Shown: positions 26,197-33,584 of the stretch, piece by piece
Numbering within the stretch: the first letter of the stretch is position 1
Layout: every line of letters starts with the position of its first letter
Source: Pseudomonadota bacterium
GTDB taxonomy: Bacteria > Pseudomonadota > Gammaproteobacteria > Burkholderiales > Burkholderiaceae_B
Length of the DNA: 64,000 nt
Direction of reading: 5' to 3'
NCBI GenBank assembly: GCA_023389155.1
Contig: JAEWEV010000035.1
Coordinates: 1 to 64,000 of the forward strand
Position numbers and translations under genes: made by a program
The notes under the pieces: generated by a model
What the model was told of the DNA's origin: nothing
The model's input: only the letters and a program-made list of their open reading frames with translations
Databases searched by the model: none

Positions 26197-26216
26197 CGTA
26201 TCCTCCTTATCAGGCA

Positions 26217-26242
26217 GGGCCCGGCTTCGGTCGGGCCCTTTT
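26217..26242 (+). terminator. Terminator of antisense RNA 1
   Basis: GGGCCCGGC (26217-26225) pairs with GTCGGGCCC (26230-26238), with one G-U pair, around a UUCG tetraloop. Four T residues follow. It lies directly upstream of the ribosome site of the ORF on the other strand. Confidence 0.85.
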
Positions 26243-26499
26243 ACCGTCTGCATTGCCTCTCAATGCAGCGGCGTTATTCTGCAATCGAACAACAACCCGC
26301 AGGTGGCTGTATGAATTGTTTTATCAGTGCGCTGTTCCTGAAACTCAACCAGTAAGCGATTCCCAACGTTCATGGGGACAATCACTACTCTGCCAGTGAA
26401 TGCACAGATCGGACAACAAACTACAAACCACTCTATCGCACAACGTACAGATGCGCGAGTGCCTTCGCTCGCGATTCCTCCCTTTCGGAAACCACGATA

Positions 26500-26528
26500 T
26501 TGACAAAGAGAACACGGTTGAGTAAATT
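26500..26528 (+). promoter_or_regulatory. Consensus sigma-70 promoter of antisense RNA 2
   Basis: TTGACA (26500-26505), 17-bp spacer, TAAATT (26523-26528). The promoter and spacer are identical to copy 1, so the element is under constraint. Predicted start is near 26535. Confidence 0.8.
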
Positions 26529-26538
26529 GAAACCTGAA

Positions 26539-26563
26539 ACCGGTGGGCTGTTTCCCCACCGGT
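26539..26563 (-). terminator. Hairpin just after Ibs-like ORF 2
   Basis: ACCGGTGGG (26539-26547) and CCCACCGGT (26555-26563) form a perfect 9-bp stem with a 7-nt loop, seven bases past the stop codon on the minus strand. A U-containing but interrupted tail follows. Confidence 0.5.
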
Positions 26564-26569
26564 CCCTGA

Positions 26570-26638
26570 TCAGTAAGCGGGTGTACTGTATACCAGCAAT
26601 ATACCGATCAGGATAAGTTGTAATACGATTCTATTCAT
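26570..26638 (-). CDS. Ibs-like hydrophobic peptide 2, 22 residues (predicted type I toxin)
   Basis: This is the paralogue of the peptide at 26128-26196. Residues 3-18 are identical (RIVLQLILIGILLVYS). It differs by Asn2 for Gln2 and by Thr19-Pro20 for Ala19-Ser20, and ends STPAY, like the SFPTY/SFPAY ends of some E. coli Ibs peptides. Of six base changes in the ORF only one is silent (Val16). The Shine-Dalgarno AAGGAGG (26644-26650) and its spacing are unchanged. The frame is intact in both copies, which argues that the peptide is made. Confidence 0.7.
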   Translation of the reverse strand: MNRIVLQLILIGILLVYSTPAY

Positions 26639-26658
26639 CGTATCCTCCTTATCAGGCA

Positions 26659-26684
26659 GGGCCCGGCTTCGGTCGGGCCCTTTT
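26659..26684 (+). terminator. Terminator of antisense RNA 2
   Basis: GGGCCCGGC (26659-26667) and GTCGGGCCC (26672-26680) around TTCG, followed by TTTT. Sequence identical to that of copy 1. Confidence 0.85.
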
Positions 26685-26864
26685 ACCGTCCGCATTACCC
26701 ATCAATGCAGCGGCGTTATTCTGCATGCACCAACAACACAATAGCTGGCGGTGTGTCGCGTTTGATCACAGCGTAAAAACCGTTAGTCGTAAATCCTGAT
26801 TCCGCCAGGCGCACGCGTTTCGCGCTATCTCTGGCCCACACGTTTTCTATCGCCGGATAAACGA

Positions 26865-27758
26865 CTATCGTATTTCCTGGGCTTTCACCCACGTCTCGAA
26901 AATCGTCAGCGCTTCAGGATAGCTTTCAGCCTTCGGATAACCAAAATAATAGGCGCTATCAACAGGCAATGTCGCATTGATCGGCATCACATACCGGCCG
27001 CTCTTGATATGCTCCCGCGCGATGAACGCCGGCACCAGCGCCACTCCCAATCCGGCATCGACCGCAGCCAGCAGCATGGTAAACAATTCGTAGCGCGGGC
27101 CACCCAGCACCATGGGGGTAAATGGGAGCGCATTGGACTCGTACCAGTTCGGCCAGGCGTCTGGCCGCGTCATCATATGAAGGTGGGTCAGTTGTGACAT
27201 CGCACCCGCTCCCTTCTGTCTGGCACGTGCCAGAAGTTGGGAAGAGCACACCGGAACCAGCTCGTGTTCACGAAACAGCATGACGCCTTGGGTGTTCGGC
27301 CACGGCTGAGAAGCATGATAGATCGCACCATCCACCGGGACATCGGCGAACTGGAACGGGTGGGTTCGTACTGACAGACTGATCTGGATATCCGGCCAGT
27401 GCCGCTGGAAATCGGCAAGTCTGGGGATTAGCCAGGTCGTTGCCAGAGTGGGTAGCGTCGCGATATGCAGGCTCCGTCCAAGTCCTGAACGGCTCATCAG
27501 ACCAAAGGTATCCTTCTGCAATTGCTCAAGATGATGACGGATACGGGCGGCGTATTCCGCACCCTGCGTGGTAAGCGATATGCGCCGCCTGACCCGGTTA
27601 AATAGCGTTACCCCCAGGCGCGCCTCCAGGCCTTCGACCTGCCTGAACACTGCGCTGTGCGTCAGGGACAGTTCTTCAGCTGCCCGTGAAAATGACCCCA
27701 GACGCGCGCAGGCCTCGAAAGCCTGTAGCGCACCCAGACTGGGGATACCTTTACGCAT
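26865..27758 (-). CDS. LysR-family regulator, probable regulator of gcdH
   Basis: This is a LysR-type transcriptional regulator of 297 residues. The N-terminal winged helix (about 7-65) reads LGALQAFEACARLGSFSRAAEELSLTHSAVFRQVEGLEARLG. The effector-binding domain follows (about 95-295) and resembles the GcvA group. It is divergent from glutaryl-CoA dehydrogenase with a 167-bp gap that holds a TTATCAA-N7-TTGATAA inverted repeat, the usual arrangement for a regulator that controls its neighbour. Transcription past its end would enter the two small-peptide cassettes. Confidence 0.93.
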   Translation of the reverse strand: MRKGIPSLGALQAFEACARLGSFSRAAEELSLTHSAVFRQVEGLEARLGVTLFNRVRRRISLTTQGAEYAARIRHHLEQLQKDTFGLMSRSGLGRSLHIATLPTLATTWLIPRLADFQRHWPDIQISLSVRTHPFQFADVPVDGAIYHASQPWPNTQGVMLFREHELVPVCSSQLLARARQKGAGAMSQLTHLHMMTRPDAWPNWYESNALPFTPMVLGGPRYELFTMLLAAVDAGLGVALVPAFIAREHIKSGRYVMPINATLPVDSAYYFGYPKAESYPEALTIFETWVKAQEIR

Positions 27759-27810
27759 AGTTTCGTCCTCGCAGAATGATTCTGAACACAGCGCACGACA
27801 TTGTGCATTT

Positions 27811-27831
27811 TTATCAATTGTTCATTGATAA
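27811..27831. promoter_or_regulatory. LysR-type operator between regulator and gcdH
   Basis: TTATCAA (27811-27817) and TTGATAA (27825-27831) form a perfect inverted repeat with a 7-bp spacer. It contains the T-N11-A core expected of LysR-type binding sites and lies midway between the divergent genes. Confidence 0.6.
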
Positions 27832-27925
27832 TTTAACACATACAATCAACGGCATGGGACTGATAGATTGACGCAGTCCGTGAAATGACAGAATCCATAT
27901 TCACCAAAATACAGGAGCCAGACAA

Positions 27926-29119
27926 ATGTCCTCTAATCCTTCATTCCATTGGGACGATCCCTTGCTGCTGAATTCGCAGCTGACTGACGACGAGCGCATG
28001 ATCCGTGATGCAGCCGCAGCCTATTGCCAGGACAAACTGGCCCCACGCGTACTCGAAGCCTTCCGCCACGAAAAAACCGACCCGGCTATTTTTGGCGAAA
28101 TGGGTGAACTTGGACTGCTGGGCCCCACCATTCCTGAAGAATACGGTGGTGGTGGCCTTAACTACGTTGCCTATGGCCTGATTGCCCGCGAAGTGGAGCG
28201 CATTGATTCTGGGTATCGCTCAATGATGAGCGTCCAATCCTCGCTGGCCATGGTGCCCATTAATGAATTCGGCAGTGAAGAGCAAAAGAAAAAATACCTT
28301 CCAAAGCTGGCGTCCGGCCAATGGATTGGCTGCTTTGGTTTGACAGAACCCAATCACGGCTCTGATCCTGATGGTATGGAAACCCGCGCGAAGAAAGTTG
28401 ACGGCGGCTACAGCCTGAGCGGAAACAAAATGTGGATCACCAACTCCCCGATTGCAGATGTGTTTGTCGTATGGGCACGATGCGCTGGTGGTGATTTCGA
28501 CGGTAAAATCCGCGGCTTCATTCTGGAAAAAGACATGAAAGGCCTGTCTGCGCCGGCCATTCACGGTAAGGTCGGACTGCGTGCTTCAATCACAGGTGAA
28601 ATTGTGATGGATGATGTACAGGTTTCTGATGATCAAATGCTGCCTGGTGTCAGCGGCCTGCGCGGCCCCTTTACCTGCCTGAACTCTGCCCGCTATGGAA
28701 TTGCCTGGGGAGCGCTTGGTGCAGCAGAGTCCTGCTGGCATACCGCTCGCCAATACACACTGGATCGCAAGCAATTCGGACGTCCTCTGGCGCAAAACCA
28801 GCTGATCCAGAAAAAGCTCGCAGACATGCAGACAGAAATCACCCTTGGTCTGCAGGGCTGCCTGCGCCTGGGCCGCATGAAAGACGAAGGTACTGCTGCT
28901 GTTGAAATTACATCCATCATGAAACGCAACTCTTGCGGCAAATCACTCGATATTGCACGCATGGCGCGCGATATGCTGGGCGGCAATGGTATTTCAGATG
29001 AATTTGGCGTCGCCCGTCATCTGGTCAACCTGGAAGTCGTCAATACCTATGAAGGCACTCATGATGTTCACGCCCTGATTCTGGGCCGTGCGCAAACCGG
29101 CCTGCAGGCATTCTACTGA
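27926..29119 (+). CDS. gcdH: Glutaryl-CoA dehydrogenase
   Basis: This is an FAD-dependent acyl-CoA dehydrogenase of 397 residues that oxidises and decarboxylates glutaryl-CoA to crotonyl-CoA in lysine, tryptophan and glutarate breakdown. Typical parts are ERIDSGYRSMMSVQSSLAM, GCFGLTEPNHGSDPDGMETRA, KMWITNSPIADVFVVWA and the C-terminal VNTYEGTHDVHALILGRA, whose Glu376 is the catalytic base. A good AGGAG site precedes the ATG. A strong terminator follows. Electron transfer flavoprotein genes are not nearby. Confidence 0.95.
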   Translation: MSSNPSFHWDDPLLLNSQLTDDERMIRDAAAAYCQDKLAPRVLEAFRHEKTDPAIFGEMGELGLLGPTIPEEYGGGGLNYVAYGLIAREVERIDSGYRSMMSVQSSLAMVPINEFGSEEQKKKYLPKLASGQWIGCFGLTEPNHGSDPDGMETRAKKVDGGYSLSGNKMWITNSPIADVFVVWARCAGGDFDGKIRGFILEKDMKGLSAPAIHGKVGLRASITGEIVMDDVQVSDDQMLPGVSGLRGPFTCLNSARYGIAWGALGAAESCWHTARQYTLDRKQFGRPLAQNQLIQKKLADMQTEITLGLQGCLRLGRMKDEGTAAVEITSIMKRNSCGKSLDIARMARDMLGGNGISDEFGVARHLVNLEVVNTYEGTHDVHALILGRAQTGLQAFY

Positions 29120-29500
29120 TTAAGCAGGCGTCGGTACACAGACGCCTCTCCTGAATCAGGCTCGTTTCAACAGTAAACTGCACCCCAAAAGCTGGGCCTT
29201 GGCGGCCAACTTTTGGCGGTGCAGTTTTTTTACAAGACAAACATCCGATATAAAAAGCGTCAAATACCAAGCCAGAGGTTTATGGCCACGCACACATTGG
29301 CTTAAACCAAAGTTTTACGGGCAGGCAAACATCGGATATGAAGCCTCAGGCACAAGAAGGCGCTTTCTCTTCTGCTAAAGGTAGCTGACCGGATCAGTAA
29401 CAGTGATAATGGCGCGGCACTATTATGGAATCCATGCCAGTCGCATAGACCATGAGACAGACAATATTCTCTATCTTATTTCAATCGTGATTCACGTTGG
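29120..29500. other. Non-coding stretch downstream of gcdH
   Basis: About 380 bp between convergent gcdH and the MaoC-like gene. It contains the gcdH terminator; the remaining 270 bp are AT-rich, without a credible ORF, repeat or hairpin that I can see. Confidence 0.6.
29174..29232 (+). terminator. Terminator after gcdH
   Basis: AAACTGCACC (29175-29184) pairs with GGTGCAGTTT (29218-29227), with an inner CCAAAAG/CTTTTGG helix, followed by a run of T. It is a long two-part stem 55 bp past the stop codon. Confidence 0.85.
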
Positions 29501-29959
29501 TCAGTCTTCATCTTTTTCGACGCTCTCGGAAATATCGAATAGACTGGTGGCATCCAGCTCCAGAACCGTTTCGTCTTTCTGATTGGTCACTTCCCAACTC
29601 CACAGCAGGATTCCTAACCCTTCACGCGTATTGGAAACGCGTTTGGCCTTGACGACGCCTTTCCAGAAAAGGTCGTCGCCGGGGCGAACCGGCTTGAGCC
29701 ATTTGACGCCATCCAGTCCTGGAGACGCAAAGGATTCGGAGCCTTCCAGCGCAGCCTCTACCGCCATTTTCATGGCAATCCCACAGGTATGCCAGCCACT
29801 GGCAATCAGGCCTTTCCAGGGCCCATCCTTGGCGCGCTCGGGATCAACGTGAAACCACTGAGGGTCATATTCTTTAGCGAAGCGAATAATTTCTTCTTCG
29901 GTCAAATGCCGAGGGCCCTGTTCAAAGACCATGCCTGGCTGGAATTCCGCGAATTTCAT
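29501..29959 (-). CDS. MaoC-like hotdog-fold hydratase
   Basis: This is a protein of 152 residues with a single hotdog domain of the MaoC/R-specific enoyl-CoA hydratase type. The hydratase motif region is EIIRFAKEYDPQWFHVDPERA (about 23-43), with the Asp/His pair in YDPQWFHVD. ASGWHTCGIAMKM and GLDGVKWLKPVRPGDDL are also typical. Such enzymes hydrate trans-enoyl-CoA esters. The natural substrate is unknown. It precedes, in the opposite orientation, the alpha/beta hydrolase gene. Confidence 0.88.
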   Translation of the reverse strand: MKFAEFQPGMVFEQGPRHLTEEEIIRFAKEYDPQWFHVDPERAKDGPWKGLIASGWHTCGIAMKMAVEAALEGSESFASPGLDGVKWLKPVRPGDDLFWKGVVKAKRVSNTREGLGILLWSWEVTNQKDETVLELDATSLFDISESVEKDED

Positions 29960-30146
29960 TTAACAAACCTTGTTTCGAGCGGCATGGAATCAGCCCCGGC
30001 TGCATGCCACTCTATAAATACTGCCTCTGAATTGATAAACTGGTTCTGGAGCGATGATTTTGCTTGCGCTCACAGGCAACTGCGTGTAACGATGTATTTT
30101 ACTTAAACTTGACACGCGTAACTGCAAACCCACAATTATTCTGAAA

Positions 30147-30947
30147 ATGGCTGACACACAACGGATCAAAGTTTCATATGGCGAAACAAACGTCGCTATC
30201 GAATATCAAATGCTTCATCCTGAGCGCAAGGAAAGACCGTTATTGGTATTTCTTCATGAGGGTCTGGGCTCAGTCGGGATGTGGAAGCAATGGCCGGCAA
30301 AAACCTGTGACATTCTGAACTGTCGAGGACTGGTTTTCTCCCGATATGGTTACGGTAAATCCACGCCTCGCCCGCATCACGAACAATGGTCAGCCGATTT
30401 CATGCATGTTCAGGCACAGCAGTTCCTGCCAGCCTTTTTTGAAGCGCTGGGTATGGATCCGCAAAACGATCGTCCTGTGCTGGTAGGCCACAGTGACGGG
30501 GCATCCATCGCCCTGCTTTACGCTGCCGCCTTTCCTGACAAAATCTGCGCGGCTGCGGTGCTGGCGCCACATTTGTTCGTAGAGGACGTCACGGTGCGTA
30601 ATATTGAAAATGCCAAGTCTGCTTTTCTGAGTACCGATCTGCCGCAAAAACTTGCCCGCTATCATGACGATGTCGAATCGGCCTTCTGGGGCTGGAACGA
30701 TATCTGGCTGAATCCCGCTTTTCGTGAATGGAATATTGAAGAGGAAGTGGCGAATATCCTCTGTCCGGTGCTCGCCATCCAGGGCCGGGAAGACGAATAT
30801 GGTTCACTGGCCCAGGTCGAACATCTGGCGGCGCTTTCCGGAAACGTCAAACTTTATATCATCGATGACTGCCGCCACTCGCCGCATATCGACAAGCCTG
30901 AAGAAACCACAGATGCCATTGCCGCCTTTGTGCGTACGCTGACATAA
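30147..30947 (+). CDS. Alpha/beta-fold hydrolase
   Basis: This is a soluble serine hydrolase of 266 residues. The oxyanion segment is FLHEGLGSVGMW, the nucleophile elbow is VGHSDGASIAL (Ser near 118), the acid lies around QGREDEYG, and the catalytic His is in CRHSPHIDKPE. The substrate is not predictable from sequence. Hydrolases of this type occur near aromatic-degradation clusters, and the box genes begin 2.6 kb further on, so a role with CoA esters or lactones is possible. It is convergent with the next LysR gene, 9 bp apart. Confidence 0.85.
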   Translation: MADTQRIKVSYGETNVAIEYQMLHPERKERPLLVFLHEGLGSVGMWKQWPAKTCDILNCRGLVFSRYGYGKSTPRPHHEQWSADFMHVQAQQFLPAFFEALGMDPQNDRPVLVGHSDGASIALLYAAAFPDKICAAAVLAPHLFVEDVTVRNIENAKSAFLSTDLPQKLARYHDDVESAFWGWNDIWLNPAFREWNIEEEVANILCPVLAIQGREDEYGSLAQVEHLAALSGNVKLYIIDDCRHSPHIDKPEETTDAIAAFVRTLT

Positions 30948-30956
30948 CGTCACCCA

Positions 30957-31826
30957 TTACGACTGCGCTTCAAGCCACTCAACAAAAAAACGGGCTTCGG
31001 GAACGGCATCCCGCATCACGCCATAGTAGTAGCGGGTTACAGGCAATCGCAGATCGGGAAACGGGCACTCAAGACGACCCGCGGCAATGTCGCTGGATGC
31101 CAGGGATAACGGGACGGCAGCAAAACCCAGTCCGTCTGCCACTGCCTGCAGGACAAAATGCACGTGATCAAACTGCATCTGACCGGCAGGCCTAATTCGA
31201 TGCAATCCGGCATGTTCAAGCCATGCATCCCAATCACCCTTGCGGGTCTTGGAACTGAGCAGAGTCAGTTGCCTCAGGGATTTCACACTCGTTATAGCAG
31301 TTGTCATCATGGCGGGGGAGGCAACCAGACACACTTCATCCTCGATGAAGGCACAGACCCGCATCGTGTCAGACCAGCCTTTCAGGCCCCGCCGGATCGC
31401 AATGTCAAAACTGTCGGATGATTCAGGGGCTAAAGTTGTAGTGAGCACATGAGGCTCGATTCCCGGATAGTTTGCAATAAAGTCGGGCAATCGGGGAATT
31501 AGCCATCGGACTGCAAATGACGGCCGTACATTAATTCTGACAACACGCTCCGGCCGCTGATTCATGACCGATTGTGCTGCCTCGGCAATTTGCGCGAGCG
31601 CCGCCTCTGCCTGCGTAAAGAATCGAAGACCCTCCAGAGTCAGACTGACCTGCCTGATCCGTCGTTCGAACAGCTGCACCCCCATATACGATTCCAGAGC
31701 CTTGACCTGATGGCTGATGGCACTGTGCGTAAGATGAAGTTCATTGGCCGCCAGGGTAAAACTCTGATGGCGGGCCGCAGCAACAAAAACGCGCACAGCA
31801 TTAAGAGGGGGCAGATTACTGTTCAT
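30957..31826 (-). CDS. LysR-family transcriptional regulator
   Basis: This is a regulator of 289 residues. The helix-turn-helix is LNAVRVFVAAARHQSFTLAANELHLTHSAISHQVKAL, followed by a type-2 periplasmic-binding-like effector domain. It belongs to the GcvA/AmpR-like subgroup by its N-terminal phrasing. The start at 31826 gives the usual N-terminus; an in-frame ATG at 31847 adds seven residues. An inverted repeat covers this start region. The MFS transporter gene diverges from it and is the likely target. Confidence 0.92.
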   Translation of the reverse strand: MNSNLPPLNAVRVFVAAARHQSFTLAANELHLTHSAISHQVKALESYMGVQLFERRIRQVSLTLEGLRFFTQAEAALAQIAEAAQSVMNQRPERVVRINVRPSFAVRWLIPRLPDFIANYPGIEPHVLTTTLAPESSDSFDIAIRRGLKGWSDTMRVCAFIEDEVCLVASPAMMTTAITSVKSLRQLTLLSSKTRKGDWDAWLEHAGLHRIRPAGQMQFDHVHFVLQAVADGLGFAAVPLSLASSDIAAGRLECPFPDLRLPVTRYYYGVMRDAVPEARFFVEWLEAQS

Positions 31827-31847
31827 GTGTTCAATTTTATAACACAT
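31825..31847. promoter_or_regulatory. Inverted repeat covering the LysR start codon
   Basis: ATGTGTT (31825-31831) and AACACAT (31841-31847) are a perfect 7-bp inverted repeat with a 9-bp spacer, in the divergent gap between the regulator and MFS genes. It would suit autoregulation plus control of the transporter. Confidence 0.45.
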
Positions 31848-31900
31848 AGCCTCAATTAAACTCGTTTGTCGTCCGGCCCGTCGCGGAGTAGCATTCTTCC

Positions 31901-33052
31901 ATGGTTTCTCTTCTTTCTTCCTACCCCGCCGATCGGCATTCCAGACATGCTGCACTGGCGATGGCCCTCGCCTTACCCACTGATGTTGTGCTCTACCTGT
32001 TGCTCCCCATGTTCGCAGACCAGTTTGGTGTGTCACTGGTCGAGGCAGGTGTGCTGCTGGCTGCCAACCGCCTGGTCCGCATTGCCGGCTATGGATATGT
32101 CGCGCGCCTCTACGCCCGTCACGGAGACCGGCTGATCTGTACCCTGGCAGTGATTGCAGCCGGCTTCTGCGCCATTGGTTATGCCACGCTGTCGGGGCTG
32201 TGGGCATTGCTGCCACTGCGACTGCTGTGGGGGCTTGCGTTCGCCGCACTGAACCTTTCCACGCAAGCGCTGGCTACTGCCGAAGCCGCAGGTGCTTCAC
32301 GGCGCTCCGGAAAGTCCCGGGCCTTTATTGCGCTCGGCCCGGCCACTGCTTTGCCACTGGCAGCATTACTGGCCTACTTCTTCGGTCCACGCGCCATTTT
32401 CTGGGTATTGGCAGCAGCAGCCATGATGGGTGTTTTCGCTACTCGCCGCCTGCCATCCCACGATTACCCGGTGCCCGCAAAACGCCGCGGCCTGACCCTG
32501 CCCAATAGCCTGGATATGTGGTCGTTCCTGGAAGGCTTCACGCTGGACGGCTTGTTTATTATTGGTCTGTCCTATCTGGGCAGCGATCTTTTCCCTGGCG
32601 GAGCTGTCATGACAGCTGGCATATTATTGGCTTTGCGATATGTGGGAGAAATTGTTCTAAGCCCGGCGGGTGGCAGACTTGCAGAAAGATTTGGTGCTGA
32701 AAAACTCCTGCTTGTGCTGTCCCTGATGACCGCGGTGAGTCTGATCGGATTTGGTGCGGGATGGCTGTGGAGCTGCGCAACGTGCATCGTTGTGCTCCGT
32801 TCGCTTCAATTGCCCCTGCTGGCTCCCATCGTGGCCCGCCGAACGCCGGGACCCGAACGTGTGCAGGCGCTGGCTGCGCGCTCTATCTGGCGCGATATTG
32901 GAGCAGGTACGGGACCACTTGCCGCGGGCTTTCTGTTGCCGCTGCTGTCATCCCTGTGGGTATATAGCATACCGGCCATCTTGCTGGTTTGGGCTGCCGC
33001 TGCCTGTGTCAGTGGTGCATCATTCACTGCGCCGCAGAAAACGCCGTCATGA
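31901..33052 (+). CDS. Major facilitator superfamily transporter
   Basis: This is an inner-membrane transporter of 383 residues with about 12 predicted transmembrane helices. It has an MFS-like loop after helix 2 (RIAGYGYVARLYARHGDR) and a second copy of that loop in the C-terminal half (SPAGGRLAERFGAEK). The substrate cannot be inferred; sugar or drug efflux is as likely as uptake. It is divergent from a LysR gene with a 74-bp gap. No ribosome site stronger than average is visible. Confidence 0.88.
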   Translation: MVSLLSSYPADRHSRHAALAMALALPTDVVLYLLLPMFADQFGVSLVEAGVLLAANRLVRIAGYGYVARLYARHGDRLICTLAVIAAGFCAIGYATLSGLWALLPLRLLWGLAFAALNLSTQALATAEAAGASRRSGKSRAFIALGPATALPLAALLAYFFGPRAIFWVLAAAAMMGVFATRRLPSHDYPVPAKRRGLTLPNSLDMWSFLEGFTLDGLFIIGLSYLGSDLFPGGAVMTAGILLALRYVGEIVLSPAGGRLAERFGAEKLLLVLSLMTAVSLIGFGAGWLWSCATCIVVLRSLQLPLLAPIVARRTPGPERVQALAARSIWRDIGAGTGPLAAGFLLPLLSSLWVYSIPAILLVWAAAACVSGASFTAPQKTPS

Positions 33053-33584
33053 TGCGTGAAGTGCGTTCATGATGAGAAGTGCTTATATGGCGTGATGTCA
33101 ATGTGAAGCATTTCAGTAACACCGCAAGCGGAGGCCTCGCAGGGAATCAGGCCCGCAACTGTTGAATCTGAAATCACGGTCTATCTGGTCAGGCATTCGA
33201 CTTGCATGGCCTTTTCACCGCCTCGAGAAAAATTTCACCACTTTCAGGTTCAAGTATGGAAACGTTACCCAGTTCATTGACCTGAAAGTAAGCCTGCCCA
33301 TGATCAAACATGCGCGTTTTGACATCGATAGGGACAAATTCAAATGGCAAACCCGACTATCGCAGTACGATGTGGGTGGAAAGCGAACAGCTGCCAGGGA
33401 CGTGATAAAGCTTCATGGCATTTTCCATACCGGATCAACAGACGCGCCATGATAGTAGCAATGCCCTGCAAGCTTCATCAATCCGGCCGCGCTGTCAAAG
33501 CGAAGCCAGATATTGGCTTGATTGTGCCATCACAGATGACGGAATAACAAAGTATGATGTCGTTAGTAACGAAATAGTATACCG
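33053..33584. other. Gene-poor stretch between the MFS gene and boxA
   Basis: About 530 bp without an intact gene. The only recognisable content is a decayed glutathione S-transferase fragment on the minus strand (33189-33416). The plus-strand open frame at 33162-33452 is its shadow. Confidence 0.75.
33189..33416 (-). pseudogene. Glutathione S-transferase remnant
   Basis: Read on the minus strand from ATG at 33416, the sequence gives MKLYHVPGSCSLSTHIVLR, an in-frame TAG (33357-33359), then SGLPFEFVPIDVKTRMFDHG, a region like AYFQVNELGNVSILEPESGE, and a second stop at 33189-33191. This is the thioredoxin-like N-terminal domain of a bacterial GST: the Cys-Ser pair of SCSL, the REAGLPFE segment hit by the TAG, and the NPKGYVPAL-like cis-Pro loop, where the proline is lost. 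The C-terminal helical domain is absent. It is probably a dead gene. Confidence 0.8.

Larger units (their letters stand above)
26093..26242 (+). ncRNA. Sib-like antisense RNA 1 (predicted)
   Basis: A transcript of about 150 nt is predicted from the consensus promoter to a strong terminator. It is complementary to the whole 22-codon ORF on the other strand, including its Shine-Dalgarno. It should have a 5' hairpin at 26097-26121 (one C-A mismatch on this strand) and a 3' terminator hairpin. Length and layout match the Sib RNAs that repress ibs toxin mRNAs in E. coli. Its expression is an inference. Confidence 0.7.
26043..26283. repeat. 241-bp direct repeat, copy 1 (toxin-antitoxin-like cassette)
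   Basis: This block aligns without gaps to 26485-26725, offset 442 bp. I count about 16 differences by eye (about 93% identity). It contains a plus-strand promoter, a minus-strand 22-codon ORF, and a plus-strand terminator. A further 13-bp match, CGCTCGCGATTCC (26013-26025 and 26466-26478), lies upstream of both copies at slightly different spacing. Confidence 0.95.
26535..26684 (+). ncRNA. Sib-like antisense RNA 2 (predicted)
   Basis: A transcript of about 150 nt with the same architecture as RNA 1. The 5' hairpin (26539-26547 with 26555-26563) is perfect in this copy. The differences from RNA 1 cluster in the loop of this hairpin and opposite the C-terminal codons of the ORF. Those would be the places to look for copy-specific pairing with the cognate mRNA. 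Confidence 0.7.
26485..26725. repeat. 241-bp direct repeat, copy 2
   Basis: This is the second copy of the cassette at 26043-26283. Promoter, ORF start and stop, ribosome site and terminator all fall at the same 442-bp offset, with no insertion or deletion. The 200 bp between the copies are unrelated to the repeat as far as I can see. Confidence 0.95.

Noticed and set aside
26260..26559. A 99-codon minus-strand open frame across the second half of copy 1 and the spacer
   Set aside because: No ribosome site, composition is not protein-like, and it crosses the terminator of RNA 1 and the promoter of RNA 2.
26128..26638. The two 22-codon ORFs as leader peptides of an attenuator
   Set aside because: They lie on the minus strand; the next gene in that direction is purU in the opposite orientation, so there is nothing for them to lead. 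They also lack runs of a regulatory amino acid's codons.
26043..26725. The direct repeats as a CRISPR array, insertion sequence ends or attachment sites
   Set aside because: Only two copies, each 241 bp, 442 bp apart, with promoters and ORFs inside; there is no transposase or integrase nearby and no short target duplications.
33162..33452. A 96-codon plus-strand open frame between the MFS gene and boxA
   Set aside because: The opposite strand reads as a glutathione S-transferase domain with stop codons; the plus-strand product has no sensible features.
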